This document shows positions 1 through 9,337 of a DNA stretch of 64,000 bases, one piece after another (the stretch's first letter is position 1; every line of letters begins with the position of its first letter). The notes under the pieces were generated by a model. It saw nothing but the letters and a program-made list of their open reading frames with translations. It did not search any database and had not been told where the DNA came from. Source of the DNA: an uncultured Faecalibacterium sp. (GTDB lineage: Bacteria > Bacillota > Clostridia > Oscillospirales > Ruminococcaceae); contig CAKSYT010000002.1 in the NCBI GenBank assembly GCA_934524985.1, forward strand, positions 62,001-126,000, read 5' to 3'. The position numbers and the translations under genes were made by a program.

Positions 1-3000
1 CGCTGTTGCGGTAGGTTGCCCCGTCCAGCACTTCGCCCGCCAGCGTCTCCGCCAGCGCCTGCGCCTTGCCCATGTCCGCGCCCTCGGCCTTCAGGTACTC
101 CACCAGCACCTGCGCCTCGTTTGCCAGCTTCGTCCGGTCAGCCCGGCTGCCGATGGTGCGGGTCCACCGTACTGCCAGCCCCTCCAGGCTGTCCCGGCTT
201 ACCTTCACACCCCGGGTCAGCCCAAAGAACTGTCCCAGCGTGTCCAGCGCCGCTGCCTTGTCCGCAATGGCTCTGCTGGCCTGCCGCTGGTCGCTGCCCT
301 TTGCCTCTCGGTCTGCCTGCTGCGCCAGCTGGTACCGGAATTTTGCAAATTCACTTTCCTGTGCCAGTTCTCCGGTTTTGTAGTATGCCTGAATTTCCCG
401 CGCCACTTTGTCCGCATCCACGCACCCGCTGTATTCCTTGCTGGCGGCCACCTTACCGTCTGCCGTGGAGATGTCCAGCGTGAACTGCCCGCGCTCGCCG
501 CCCAGCTGCTCGGCCATCTTCCTGATCTGTTCCAGCTGCTGTGCAGTCGGGGCAGTGTCTGCCGAAAGGTCGATACCCGGTGCTTCTGCCATCACACGCA
601 CATTACCGTCCAGCAAAAATTCATTCAGCGCTTCCGTGCCGGTCTTTACTTCCGCCGGGCCGAATACGTTCATAATTTCCCGGTGGTCGGTGTCCCGGCT
701 GCGGTCATTCTGTGCAAAATCCAGCATCTGGCCGTCCGGTAGGATGTACCCTGCTTTCTTAAAGTCCTCTGTCACACCGAACTGTTCCTTTGCCAGTACT
801 CGCCGGTACTCTGCTTTCCCGCCGTGTTTTTCTGCTTCCGCATTATAGGTCAGCTGCCGGTCGTTCGCCTTTGCGTTCGCCCGTGCCCGCATCCGCTCTC
901 CTGCTTCCCGCATCCGGTCGCCCAGTGCCGCGCTCCGTTCTTCCAGCTGTGCCAGACGGCTGTTATAGTCCTTGCGCTTTGCAAGATAGTTCTGATACTC
1001 CGCACTGTCCCGGTAGTTTTTCGCCTCTGCGGAAAAAATGCCCAGTGCCTTTTTCTTTGCCTCGATTTCTTTCACCGCATCGCTTTCCAGCCATGCTCTG
1101 CGTTCTTCCTTAAGCTCCTGCCGCTGTTTGTCCACTTGCTGCTGTTCGTTGCGCAGCTCTGTCAGTTCCTCTGCCTCGCTCCGCTGCAATTGGTCATTTT
1201 CCTTTATGGACACATCCTTCTTTTCCAGCTCCGCAAATTTTACTCCCTCCAGCTTGACGTCCTGATTGCCGTATGTTATACTGCCTATAAGGCCACTGGA
1301 TTGTAGTTCGCTAGGCATTTGGAAGCCTAGTGTCCGGAACAATTCGGTGGTTTTTTCTTTGTTCTCAGAGATGTACAGTACATCACTTTTACGTACAAAG
1401 CCTACCGGGTCGCTGTCTTTTGTGTATGCGCTGGTCACTTTCTGCATATCATTGATGACGATGTGGTTCTCCACCGGTCGCAAATCCAGAATGCACATCA
1501 CCGGTCTGCCGTCCTGTGCTTTCACATTGCCAAACATCACAAGGCGGGTATTTTGCTTTGTTCTTCCCTTATTCTGGCTGGTCAGCACCATGGTCGGGTC
1601 GTCCAGTACTTCCGGGATACGTTTGATTTCTTCTAGCGTCATTTCCGGGTGCTGTTCCAAAATCAGGTTTATTTTGGAACTTTTCATGTAGATATCGTTT
1701 TTGCGCGCGCCCAACTGCTGCAATACATCCCCTGTTTTACCAAGGATAAATGTTTTTTCGCCAGTCCGTCCATTCCATGCCCATTCTTCAATATCCTGTG
1801 CATAGTCCGGGTTGATCTCAAACCGCACCCCCTGCGCCGCGCCGTTGCCTTCAATGGCAGCGGCGTTTTCTTTTGCCGCCCGCAGGTTGTCCATTGCCTT
1901 TTCCGCGTGTGCAAAGTAGGCATCCTGCAAAGCCTTCTTCTGCGCCTGGGCAAGGTTCTTTGCGTGCAGCGCCGCCGGGTTTTCCGGGTCTTTGTTCAAA
2001 ATCTCCTTTGCCTTGCTGATGATGCTGTTCAGCAGCTCCTTCACCGCGTTCACGGCCTTGGTAATGGTTCCCGCCTTGCCCGCGTTTTTGTCCGCCTGCG
2101 CCCGCTGGAACTGTGCCCACCGGGTCATGTCCTCCACGGTCTCAAAAATGCCGCTCCAGCTGTCGGCCACCAGCTCCTCCGCTGCCTGTTCATAGGTCAG
2201 GTTCTGGGCTGCGTAGTCCTGCATCTTGTCCCGGATCATCCGGTCTACGTTCTCATAGCCCTCGCTCTCTGCCAGATACTCCAGCGCCCTGTCCATCAGC
2301 GCCTTTGCGCCCTCCGCGTCCAAAGCGTTGTACCAGTGGAAGTCCTCGTGCAGGATCGTTGCAAACACGTTTTCGTTCCCGTCCGCAAAGAAAATGCGTC
2401 CCGTCTCTGTGTCGATGTACGCCTTCACCCGCTTGCTGGGCGTTCCGTCCGGCCCCCGCAGCACGCTCTTTAAAACAGCATCCGTGCCGGTGCCCTCTGC
2501 GTTCAGCTGGATCAGCTGGGTGGCCATCTCGTCCGCCGTCCGCAGGCTGCCTTTCCAGATCACCCGGCCCTCGCCGCTGGTGCTCTGGCTGCTAAGCGCA
2601 CCGCCCAGTCCGCCTGCCGCTTCGGTCTCGCCCTGTCCCTGCGTCCACGCCGCCTGCAAAGCCTCCCTGCCGCCGGGCTGCTGCAACACGTAGTTTGTAA
2701 AGGCCGCCAGTCCGCTGGTGCTGCCCGCCAGTTCCAGCGCCTTGTCAAAGGTCTTTACTCCCTCCATCTGCCCAAGCCGGTACATGCAGCTCGCCGCCGA
2801 GGTATACCGGTCAAGGTCTGTAATGCTGTCCGGCACCATCCGGCTGATGGTCTCGCTCGCGCCCCGGCTCACCTTCCACCGGCTCAGCTCCCGCTGTACG
2901 CTGCGCTGCTTTTCGGTCAGGCTCTGCTGCCGCAGTCCGTAGGTCTCCCGCAGCGCGCCGCTCTGGGTCGTGTCCGCTTCACCGGCCTGTACCGGCTGCA

Positions 3001-5173
3001 CAGTTTCCACACTTTCCCCGGCTTTTTCCACGCTTTCCGCTGCCCGGCTCACAGCAGCGGCAGCAGGGTCTTGCTGCTCTGTCCGTGCTTCTTCCCGCTG
3101 GGCTTCCTGCACCACCGCGTTGTCGCGCACCGGTTCCGTCACGCTCACCGGCACCGCGTCAATGGTCTGCGCCGCCGTCTGGCTCTCGGGAACGGTAAGA
3201 GGGTTCTGCTCCTCAAACGCAGCGTCCTCCATGACCTGCGCCGCAGTTGCTTCCTCCCTCTGCATCTGCTGCTCTGGCGTCCGCTGTGCCTGCGCCGCGC
3301 TCTCCCCGGGCTCCAGCGCTCTCTTTTCCATCGCCCGGTACTCCTGTGCCAGCTGTGCGGCCTGCTGCTGCGCCTCTACCTGCTGCGCCTTGTAGTCGAT
3401 CCGCGCGCTCATCGCGCCCAGCCCCGTGCCCACGGCACCGCCCAGCGCGCCGGACGCGCCGCCGGTCAGGCCGCTCTGCAAGGCGGTCACAAAGGTCTCC
3501 GGCTTCAACAGCGCCTCGGCTGCTTCCTCGTCCCCGCCCAGTACGGCATCAATGGCGGTGTCCGCGTAGGTCTCCACAAAGGCCTGCACCGCGTTGTCCA
3601 CGCCGCCGGTCAATGCGTTCGCAACCGCCGGGTACGCCTTGGCAAATGCGCTGTCCCCGCCAAGGCCGCGCACCCAGTCCGCGATCTGCCCCGCCAGCGT
3701 GTTCTTTGCATAGTCCGCGCCCATGCTCTCAGCAAGGTCTGCCGCGCCTACACTGTTGATGGCCCATCCCGCGCCAAACTTCGCAAGTCCGGTGGCAAGC
3801 GTCTTGCCTGCGCTCTGCCCCTTCTCCACGCTCTGTCCCATGCTCTCTGCCGCGCCCTGGGCGCTCAGCACCGGCAGCACCAGATACGGGCTTATGCCCG
3901 CCACCGCAAGGTTCTCCGCCGCGCTGCTTGCAATGCCCATGGCCGTCCGCGCCGCCGGGGTCATGCCCGCCTGCGCTGCCGCCGTGTGCCGCTGGCCGTA
4001 GTCATACAGCTTGTACCCAAGGGTGTCCTTGTCCGAGCTGTCCGTCACCTTTGTCCCCGCAATGCGGCTGCGCATGGTGTCGATCTCCGCCTGCGTGTAT
4101 CCCTTTTCCAAAAGCTCTGCGTCGGTGTACGGCTGCATACTCGTTGCCGTGCTGCCCTGCTGGGCGTAGGTGGTCTTGCCGCCGGTCAGCATTCCCAGCA
4201 GCTTCTCCTGCCGTGTATCCCCCTGCACCTCTTCCCGCAGCGCCTTCCAGTTTTTCCGGGTCTCCATCTCGTTCCAGATGCTCACCCCAAGGTTCTCGCC
4301 CACCAAAAGCGGTGCTGCCGCTACTGTCGCCGCAATACCTTTTGCCGTGTCCGCACCGCGCCGCACAAATACCGCCGCCGGGTTGTACGCCGGATACTCG
4401 GTCAGGTACTGCCGCGCCTTGTCGATCTCCTGCTGGCTGTACCCCATCCCGCGCAGCTGCTCGTCCGTGTACTTTGCCTTCGTCTCCTTCTCCCCGCCCG
4501 CGCTGCGGCTCGTGCCGCTCTGGGCATAGCTGGTGTATGCACCGCCGCCCGCACCTACTGTGGGCGCGCTGGCGCTGGTTCCCTGCTGGGCGTAGCTGGT
4601 GTAGTCCTGCTCTTTCTGCCGCATCAGGTCCACCAGCTCCCGGTGCTTCTCGTCCGCGTCCATCCACAGGTTCCACCGGTCAAAGTCGTCCCGCTTTACA
4701 GCATTGGCTGCCTGTGCCCGCTGCTGCGGGGTGTTGTCCCCGCCCGCGTAGTTCCAGTCCGGTTCGTAGTCCTCCTGCCGGTCGGTCTTCACCGGGCTGC
4801 CGGTGGCTGTGCCCAGCACGCTGTCCAGCACCTCGTCCGCCAGCTTCTTGCTGTCCATCGTCCCCAGCTGCCGCGTGCCGCCGCCCATCCAGCGGGTGTC
4901 CGTGCTGCCCTGCGGCAGCTGCACCCGGGTCTGTAAGGGGCTTTCCGTGGCCGTCCGCACCCCGCTGCCGCTCTGGCTCTGCGCCATCCGGCCTTGCACA
5001 CTGTTTGCCTCTTTCTGCTTTTGTTCGCTCTGCGCCTGCATCTTCTGGCGGTATGCCCGCACGTCCTCTGCGGTCATGGTCTTGGTTTCCACGCTCTGGT
5101 CTTTGTCTTGGCTGCTTTTTCCTCCGCTCATTTTCTGCCGGTACGCCCGTACCTGTGCTGCCGTCATTGCCAT
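1..5173 (-). CDS. Giant phage polyvalent protein (partial, C-terminus outside window)
   Basis: An open frame runs from ATG at 5173 (RBS AAAGGAG) to the window edge, giving at least 1,724 residues. The N-terminus has a duplicated motif, MTAxxVRAYRQKM, at residues 3-15 and 33-45. Three YAQxG(T/S) repeats and two YTDxxLxxxGYxxxEID motifs (from 235 and 349) follow. Several Ala/Gly-rich hydrophobic segments lie between about 260 and 560. A zincin-like HEDFH (H942-E943-xx-H946) is followed by EELVAD near 999. Residues about 1115-1310 resemble the MuF-C/BECR-type nuclease domain of phage polyvalent proteins. A charged coiled-coil region follows. Such proteins are thought to be packaged and injected with phage DNA. 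Its place after the tail and ejection genes agrees. Domain names come from motif recognition, not a search. Confidence 0.85.
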   Translation of the reverse strand, partial: MAMTAAQVRAYRQKMSGGKSSQDKDQSVETKTMTAEDVRAYRQKMQAQSEQKQKEANSVQGRMAQSQSGSGVRTATESPLQTRVQLPQGSTDTRWMGGGTRQLGTMDSKKLADEVLDSVLGTATGSPVKTDRQEDYEPDWNYAGGDNTPQQRAQAANAVKRDDFDRWNLWMDADEKHRELVDLMRQKEQDYTSYAQQGTSASAPTVGAGGGAYTSYAQSGTSRSAGGEKETKAKYTDEQLRGMGYSQQEIDKARQYLTEYPAYNPAAVFVRRGADTAKGIAATVAAAPLLVGENLGVSIWNEMETRKNWKALREEVQGDTRQEKLLGMLTGGKTTYAQQGSTATSMQPYTDAELLEKGYTQAEIDTMRSRIAGTKVTDSSDKDTLGYKLYDYGQRHTAAAQAGMTPAARTAMGIASSAAENLAVAGISPYLVLPVLSAQGAAESMGQSVEKGQSAGKTLATGLAKFGAGWAINSVGAADLAESMGADYAKNTLAGQIADWVRGLGGDSAFAKAYPAVANALTGGVDNAVQAFVETYADTAIDAVLGGDEEAAEALLKPETFVTALQSGLTGGASGALGGAVGTGLGAMSARIDYKAQQVEAQQQAAQLAQEYRAMEKRALEPGESAAQAQRTPEQQMQREEATAAQVMEDAAFEEQNPLTVPESQTAAQTIDAVPVSVTEPVRDNAVVQEAQREEARTEQQDPAAAAVSRAAESVEKAGESVETVQPVQAGEADTTQSGALRETYGLRQQSLTEKQRSVQRELSRWKVSRGASETISRMVPDSITDLDRYTSAASCMYRLGQMEGVKTFDKALELAGSTSGLAAFTNYVLQQPGGREALQAAWTQGQGETEAAGGLGGALSSQSTSGEGRVIWKGSLRTADEMATQLIQLNAEGTGTDAVLKSVLRGPDGTPSKRVKAYIDTETGRIFFADGNENVFATILHEDFHWYNALDAEGAKALMDRALEYLAESEGYENVDRMIRDKMQDYAAQNLTYEQAAEELVADSWSGIFETVEDMTRWAQFQRAQADKNAGKAGTITKAVNAVKELLNSIISKAKEILNKDPENPAALHAKNLAQAQKKALQDAYFAHAEKAMDNLRAAKENAAAIEGNGAAQGVRFEINPDYAQDIEEWAWNGRTGEKTFILGKTGDVLQQLGARKNDIYMKSSKINLILEQHPEMTLEEIKRIPEVLDDPTMVLTSQNKGRTKQNTRLVMFGNVKAQDGRPVMCILDLRPVENHIVINDMQKVTSAYTKDSDPVGFVRKSDVLYISENKEKTTELFRTLGFQMPSELQSSGLIGSITYGNQDVKLEGVKFAELEKKDVSIKENDQLQRSEAEELTELRNEQQQVDKQRQELKEERRAWLESDAVKEIEAKKKALGIFSAEAKNYRDSAEYQNYLAKRKDYNSRLAQLEERSAALGDRMREAGERMRARANAKANDRQLTYNAEAEKHGGKAEYRRVLAKEQFGVTEDFKKAGYILPDGQMLDFAQNDRSRDTDHREIMNVFGPAEVKTGTEALNEFLLDGNVRVMAEAPGIDLSADTAPTAQQLEQIRKMAEQLGGERGQFTLDISTADGKVAASKEYSGCVDADKVAREIQAYYKTGELAQESEFAKFRYQLAQQADREAKGSDQRQASRAIADKAAALDTLGQFFGLTRGVKVSRDSLEGLAVRWTRTIGSRADRTKLANEAQVLVEYLKAEGADMGKAQALAETLAGEVLDGATYRNS

Positions 5174-5185
5174 GCCGTTTCTCCT

Positions 5186-6622
5186 TTACTCTGCGTTATT
5201 AAAAAACCGCGCGATTTCTTCATCCGTAAAGCCCTGATTCATCAGCTGGTTCATGATCTCGTTCTGGCTCTTCCCGCTGGCGATGCTCTGGTTCACAACC
5301 TTCTGCCCATATTCCAGCCGGCTGTCCGTCAGCCACCCCGCATCCGACAGGGTCTTTTTGTAATAGTTGTACGTTGGGTCACTTGGCTTCATGGTTTTAA
5401 AATCCTTGGACATACTCATCAGCTGGCTGTTGGTAAACTCATCACTCTTCTGCTTGTTCTGGCTTTTTTGCGTATTCCGGCCGCTCCCGCTGCTTCCGCT
5501 GCTGCCGTACCGGTTCTTCATCTGGTACTGTTGCTGCTGGTACTGTAGGTTCACCCTGTTCAGCGCCTGCTGTAAGTCCACCTGCCATCCGATGTCCTTC
5601 TGTTTCAGCGTATCGGAGTAGTCCATGCTGCCGGTGTCGATGCCCGCCATCTGCAAAAGGCTCTTTACGCCGGTGTCGTTGCCGTACTTGTAATCTGCAT
5701 CCATCGCCGACATCAGATAGTCCAGCTTTTCCTTGTCCACATCGCTCAGCCCCTGCCAGTTGTCCACAATGGTGGTATCCATGCCCGCCTGCGTCAGGGT
5801 CGCCCGGGCTGCATCCGGGCTGCCCGCCTTCATAAAGGTCAGCGCCTGATTCATCGTGTTCACCCGGTTCTGCTGCGCCGTGTAGTTTTCCTTCCAGGTG
5901 TCCACCATGCTTTCGTCCAGGTCGTATGTTTTCAGGATCTGCCTTGCCCGCTCCGGGTCGCCCGCATCAAAGGCTTCCCACGCCTGCTGCTGCCCCGCCA
6001 CCTCGTTGGCAAGTTTGATCTGCGTATACCCCATGTACCCGTCGTACCCGGCCATCGCCACGCTGCCAATGCCCTTGATGATGTTCCAGATATTGCTCTT
6101 CGCGTCCTCGCCTTCCTGCCGCGCCTGTCCCAGCCGTCCGTACAGGTAGTTGCGCCAGGTCTTGGCGTTCGCCGTGTCCTGCGCCGCCGCGCTGCGCTCC
6201 ATGCTGTCCTGCCCCAGCAGGGTGCTCACCATGTCCGCGTTCCCCGCCAGTTCGTTCTGCCACTGCTGCAAGGCCTTGCCGCGCAGCTGGGCAAGCGTCG
6301 TGCCCGCGCTGGCGGTCTGGTCTTGCGCCGTCTGGTCTGCCACGCTCTTTGCCCAGTCCGTGCCGTACCCGCTGCCAAGGCTCTGCGTCGTGCCCAGCGC
6401 CGCCGCTGCACTGTCTGCCGCCTTCCCTGCCACCTTGTCCCGGTAGCTCTGGTACGCCTCGCTCAGCGCCGCGTCGGTCACGCCGGTGTCGTTCATCCCG
6501 CTGATCTTATCAAGCCGGTCGTTCACCTTCCCGGTGTACGCGCTCTCGTATGCGCCGGGTATCTCCTGTTCGGCCTGTGCCAGCCTGTCCTTTGCGTTCT
6601 TCAGCTTCTTCATCGTGCTCAT
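5186..6622 (-). CDS. Putative internal virion (ejection) protein, 478 aa
   Basis: I chose ATG 6622 (MSTMKKLK) over the GTG nine bases upstream, which sits too close to the AAGGAAAGG ribosome site. The protein is rich in Gln, Ala, Asp and Ser. A short hydrophobic stretch (IWNIIKGIGSVAMAGYDGY) lies near residue 190, and a Ser/Gly linker near 370. The C-terminus contains GFTDEEIARFF, echoing the YTDxxLxxxGYxxxEID motifs of the giant protein downstream. The first ~100 residues resemble those of the neighbouring 200-aa protein (6641-7243). Its position between the tail gene and the polyvalent gene, 12 nt before the latter, suggests a minor virion protein released with the DNA. No enzymatic motif was recognised. 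Confidence 0.65.
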   Translation of the reverse strand: MSTMKKLKNAKDRLAQAEQEIPGAYESAYTGKVNDRLDKISGMNDTGVTDAALSEAYQSYRDKVAGKAADSAAAALGTTQSLGSGYGTDWAKSVADQTAQDQTASAGTTLAQLRGKALQQWQNELAGNADMVSTLLGQDSMERSAAAQDTANAKTWRNYLYGRLGQARQEGEDAKSNIWNIIKGIGSVAMAGYDGYMGYTQIKLANEVAGQQQAWEAFDAGDPERARQILKTYDLDESMVDTWKENYTAQQNRVNTMNQALTFMKAGSPDAARATLTQAGMDTTIVDNWQGLSDVDKEKLDYLMSAMDADYKYGNDTGVKSLLQMAGIDTGSMDYSDTLKQKDIGWQVDLQQALNRVNLQYQQQQYQMKNRYGSSGSSGSGRNTQKSQNKQKSDEFTNSQLMSMSKDFKTMKPSDPTYNYYKKTLSDAGWLTDSRLEYGQKVVNQSIASGKSQNEIMNQLMNQGFTDEEIARFFNNAE

Positions 6623-6640
6623 GCTCCGCACTTCCTTTCC

Positions 6641-7243
6641 TTACAGCAGCGCCAGAATGGCCTTAATGATCCACGGTGCAACGGTTGCAATAAGCTGTCC
6701 CACGCCTGTTGCGGTCTGGATGCCGTTTGCCGTTTTCTGCTGCTGTTCATTGTAGGCGCTGTCATACTCGTTCTGCCGGTACGCAAGCCCTTCGTTCCAG
6801 TTGTCAAGGTTCTGCTGGTAGGTCTGCCGGTCGCTGCTCTCTGCCTTTTGCAGCCCCGCCAGCTCTGTCTCCAGTCCGTTCTTCCTGGCGTTGTACTCCC
6901 CAAGGCTCTGGTTGTACAGTCCGTCCAGCACGTTGTCCAGGTTCGACATGGTGGCCTCATAGGCGTTCTGCCCGGCCTGCGTGCCGTAGCTGCTGGCATA
7001 CCCGCCGGTCAGCGCTGCCGCATTGGCCTGCGCGTTCCGGTTCGCCTTCTGGGCGTTGCGGCTGTACTGGTCCTTATACTGCTTGTAGGCTGTGTCCGCA
7101 TCCGGGTCGTAGTCAAACTCGCTCAGTCCCTCCAGCTTGCCGGTCACATCGTTGATCTTCTGCTGGTACTGGCTCTGGTATGCGGCAGGCTTTGTCTGCT
7201 CATACCGTTCCAGTTCCGTCTTAGCCTCGTTCAGTCTGCTCAT
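6641..7243 (-). CDS. Putative internal virion protein, 200 aa
   Basis: The protein is mostly charged and Gln/Asn-rich with predicted helical heptads, ending in a hydrophobic segment (residues about 178-200, IATVAAPWIIKAILALL-like) that could insert in a membrane. Its N-terminal half shares a pattern with the 478-aa protein at 5186-6622: an AK..L...E start, P.AYxSxY, then GGYASSYGTQ versus GSGYGTDW. The two are probably diverged paralogues. The start overlaps the preceding stop in an ATGA, so it is translationally coupled to the 60-aa ORF. The role in DNA ejection is inferred from position and composition. Confidence 0.6.
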   Translation of the reverse strand: MSRLNEAKTELERYEQTKPAAYQSQYQQKINDVTGKLEGLSEFDYDPDADTAYKQYKDQYSRNAQKANRNAQANAAALTGGYASSYGTQAGQNAYEATMSNLDNVLDGLYNQSLGEYNARKNGLETELAGLQKAESSDRQTYQQNLDNWNEGLAYRQNEYDSAYNEQQQKTANGIQTATGVGQLIATVAPWIIKAILALL

Positions 7244-7422
7244 TTCTCCACCTTCTTCAAAAATTCCTCGTTCATGTTCTCCCCGCTCAGGTTCGTCAGC
7301 ACATATTCCAGCTGGTCGGTCAGCTGGTACAAATAGTTCTTCAGCGCCCTTGCGTCCTCCGGGTCCATCTTGTCCCCGAACTGCGGCATCGCTATGCCGC
7401 TCAACCCCGCCAGACTTGCCAT
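7240..7422 (-). CDS. Small phage protein, 60 aa
   Basis: ATG 7422 is preceded by a strong GGGAGGAG site, and the stop overlaps the next start (ATGA). The protein is acidic and helical, with no Cys and no recognisable domain. Its place between the large tail protein and the ejection-type proteins suggests a structural or chaperone role, but nothing in the sequence proves it. Confidence 0.6.
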   Translation of the reverse strand: MASLAGLSGIAMPQFGDKMDPEDARALKNYLYQLTDQLEYVLTNLSGENMNEEFLKKVEK

Positions 7423-7434
7423 AGCTTCTCCTCC

Positions 7435-9336
7435 CTATTTCCTCGGCTTTGCCCCCTGCACCCGCGCACCGCTGCTGTCTGCCAGCGTCAGCGCAAGGCT
7501 CCGCAGGGTCATCTGTCCCTTGCCCGTCAGCCGGATGCGCATGGTGTCAAACCGTCTTGGCTCAAACGGTAGGTTCAGCCTCTCGTGGCGGCCCTTCGCC
7601 CCGCACGTTGCCACCTTCTCAAAGGGTGCTCCGTCATAGCTTACCGCCAGCGTCACAAGCCCTGTGCCCTCTGCGTCCATCCGCAGCGTCACTCGGCTCA
7701 CATACTTGTCGTCCGGCACGCTCATGCCAATGTCGCCGCTCACAGCTTCAAATTGCACTGCGTCCAGCGTTTCCGGGTCGCTGTCCGCCTCCCGGTCAGG
7801 CTCTGCCGCCCACAGGCTGCTTCCGTCCCACAGGTACAGCTGCCGTCCGCTGCTTGCCATCTCCCGGCCTGCCGCTCCCTCTTCGTGCCACATTCCCTTT
7901 TCGGTGTCGTATACCAGCAGCCGCCCCGCCGGGTCGTCCTTCTGCCGCAGATACAGGTAGTACCGCGCGTCCAGATACCCTGCCGCCGTCCAGTCCACGC
8001 TCTGCATCCGTTCCGGGTCCAGCGCCGCCGACACCTTTGTCGGCAAGCTGCCGTCCCACGCCATCACCCCGTCGGTCGAAAGGTAATACAGCGTCTCCGC
8101 GATCACGCACAAGCTGTGTCCCGCGTTCGCCGCTACGCCCCGGCACCGCACACTGGAAAGCCGGTACTCGCTGGGCTTTGTGCCGTACAGCCGGTGGATG
8201 CAGTTTTCTTTAAAGAACAGCACATACCCAAGGCAGCTTGCCGCCGCTGTAAACGGCCCGTCGCTGCCAACGGTCACCGCATAGCTGTCCGCTGCTGTGC
8301 CCTGATAGCTGTACCAGTTCGTTGGGTCGCCCAGCGCACAGCTGTAGATCACGTTCTCCTTTTTGCTGCACCCCCACACCCGGTTGTCGCACTCGGTCAC
8401 AAAATCCAGCTCCGGCACCCGCCGCTCCAGCGTCATGCTCTCCCCGGTGCTCTCGTTTTCGGTGCGCAGCATATCCTCGCTGCGCCAGCTGCACTGCCCG
8501 CGCCGCAGCACCCAGCTGCCGTAAAACTGCTCGGTCACCCCGGTGCGCTCCATAGCCATCACAAGGGCAAAGGGCTCTGCGGCTTTGTCCACCGCCGTCA
8601 GCACCACCTTGTCCCCGTTAAGCTTACCCAGCGCCTCCCGCACCTGCGCCGGAACGCTTTGCACCGTCACCGAGTCCCCGGTGCGGATCATGCCTTTCAG
8701 CTCCGGCACCACGATCTTCACATATTCCAGCAGGATCTGCACCCACTTCCCGGCCTTCTCGCTGTACCTTTCCAGCACGCCGTCGCTTGCGTACACCTTC
8801 CCGCTCTCGCCGGTCTTTAAAAACAGCTGTCCGTCCTTGGGGCTTTCCGGTTCCGTCTCCCCGGTAGCTATGCCCTCGTAGGTGCCGCCCTCTGCATCGC
8901 ATGGGGATACATACACCTCGCTGTCCCCCAGCGCCCACGCCGCGCCCAGTGCGCTCAGCTCTCCTGTCTCGGTGTCAAAGCTCATCTTGTCCGGCCAGAT
9001 CAGCACCCGCGTGCCCATGCCCACCAGTTCCTTCCGGTCGTCGGTCAGTACGTTCTCCAGCACCACGGTCTCCTTGCCGTCGTCCGGCGTGTACTCCAGC
9101 CCCGTGCCGCAGCACAGCAGCATTCCGTTCAAATGGTATGCTCCGTTCATCCGCTGCATCTGCCGCACCCGCCGCCGGGGCTTCCGCGTCTGTAATGCCG
9201 GGTATCCCCGGCTGGAAAAATTCATTCCCTCGCTCAGCTCCGCCTCGCTGCACCCGTAGGTCTCGTTCAGCCCCCCGAATGCCCGCAGCAGCTGCCTTGC
9301 GCCCGAAAGCACGTTCAATTTCGTCCCGTCCAGCAT
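7435..9336 (-). CDS. Large tail protein (nozzle/hub-like), 633 aa
   Basis: Start ATG 9336 follows GGAGGTACTGAG, one base after the stop of the connector gene. Longer upstream extensions of the frame lack a ribosome site and overlap that gene. The protein is beta-rich with repeating Trp/Tyr/Gly blade-like motifs (WGCSKKENVIYS, YYLSTDGVMAWDGS, YLWDGSSLWAAE), suggesting a beta-propeller or beta-sandwich architecture. A protein of this size directly after the head-tail connector in a phage with a P22-type portal is most likely the tail nozzle or hub (P22 gp10 analogue). No close family was recognised, so the exact role is uncertain. Confidence 0.65.
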   Translation of the reverse strand: MLDGTKLNVLSGARQLLRAFGGLNETYGCSEAELSEGMNFSSRGYPALQTRKPRRRVRQMQRMNGAYHLNGMLLCCGTGLEYTPDDGKETVVLENVLTDDRKELVGMGTRVLIWPDKMSFDTETGELSALGAAWALGDSEVYVSPCDAEGGTYEGIATGETEPESPKDGQLFLKTGESGKVYASDGVLERYSEKAGKWVQILLEYVKIVVPELKGMIRTGDSVTVQSVPAQVREALGKLNGDKVVLTAVDKAAEPFALVMAMERTGVTEQFYGSWVLRRGQCSWRSEDMLRTENESTGESMTLERRVPELDFVTECDNRVWGCSKKENVIYSCALGDPTNWYSYQGTAADSYAVTVGSDGPFTAAASCLGYVLFFKENCIHRLYGTKPSEYRLSSVRCRGVAANAGHSLCVIAETLYYLSTDGVMAWDGSLPTKVSAALDPERMQSVDWTAAGYLDARYYLYLRQKDDPAGRLLVYDTEKGMWHEEGAAGREMASSGRQLYLWDGSSLWAAEPDREADSDPETLDAVQFEAVSGDIGMSVPDDKYVSRVTLRMDAEGTGLVTLAVSYDGAPFEKVATCGAKGRHERLNLPFEPRRFDTMRIRLTGKGQMTLRSLALTLADSSGARVQGAKPRK

Positions 9337-9337
9337 C

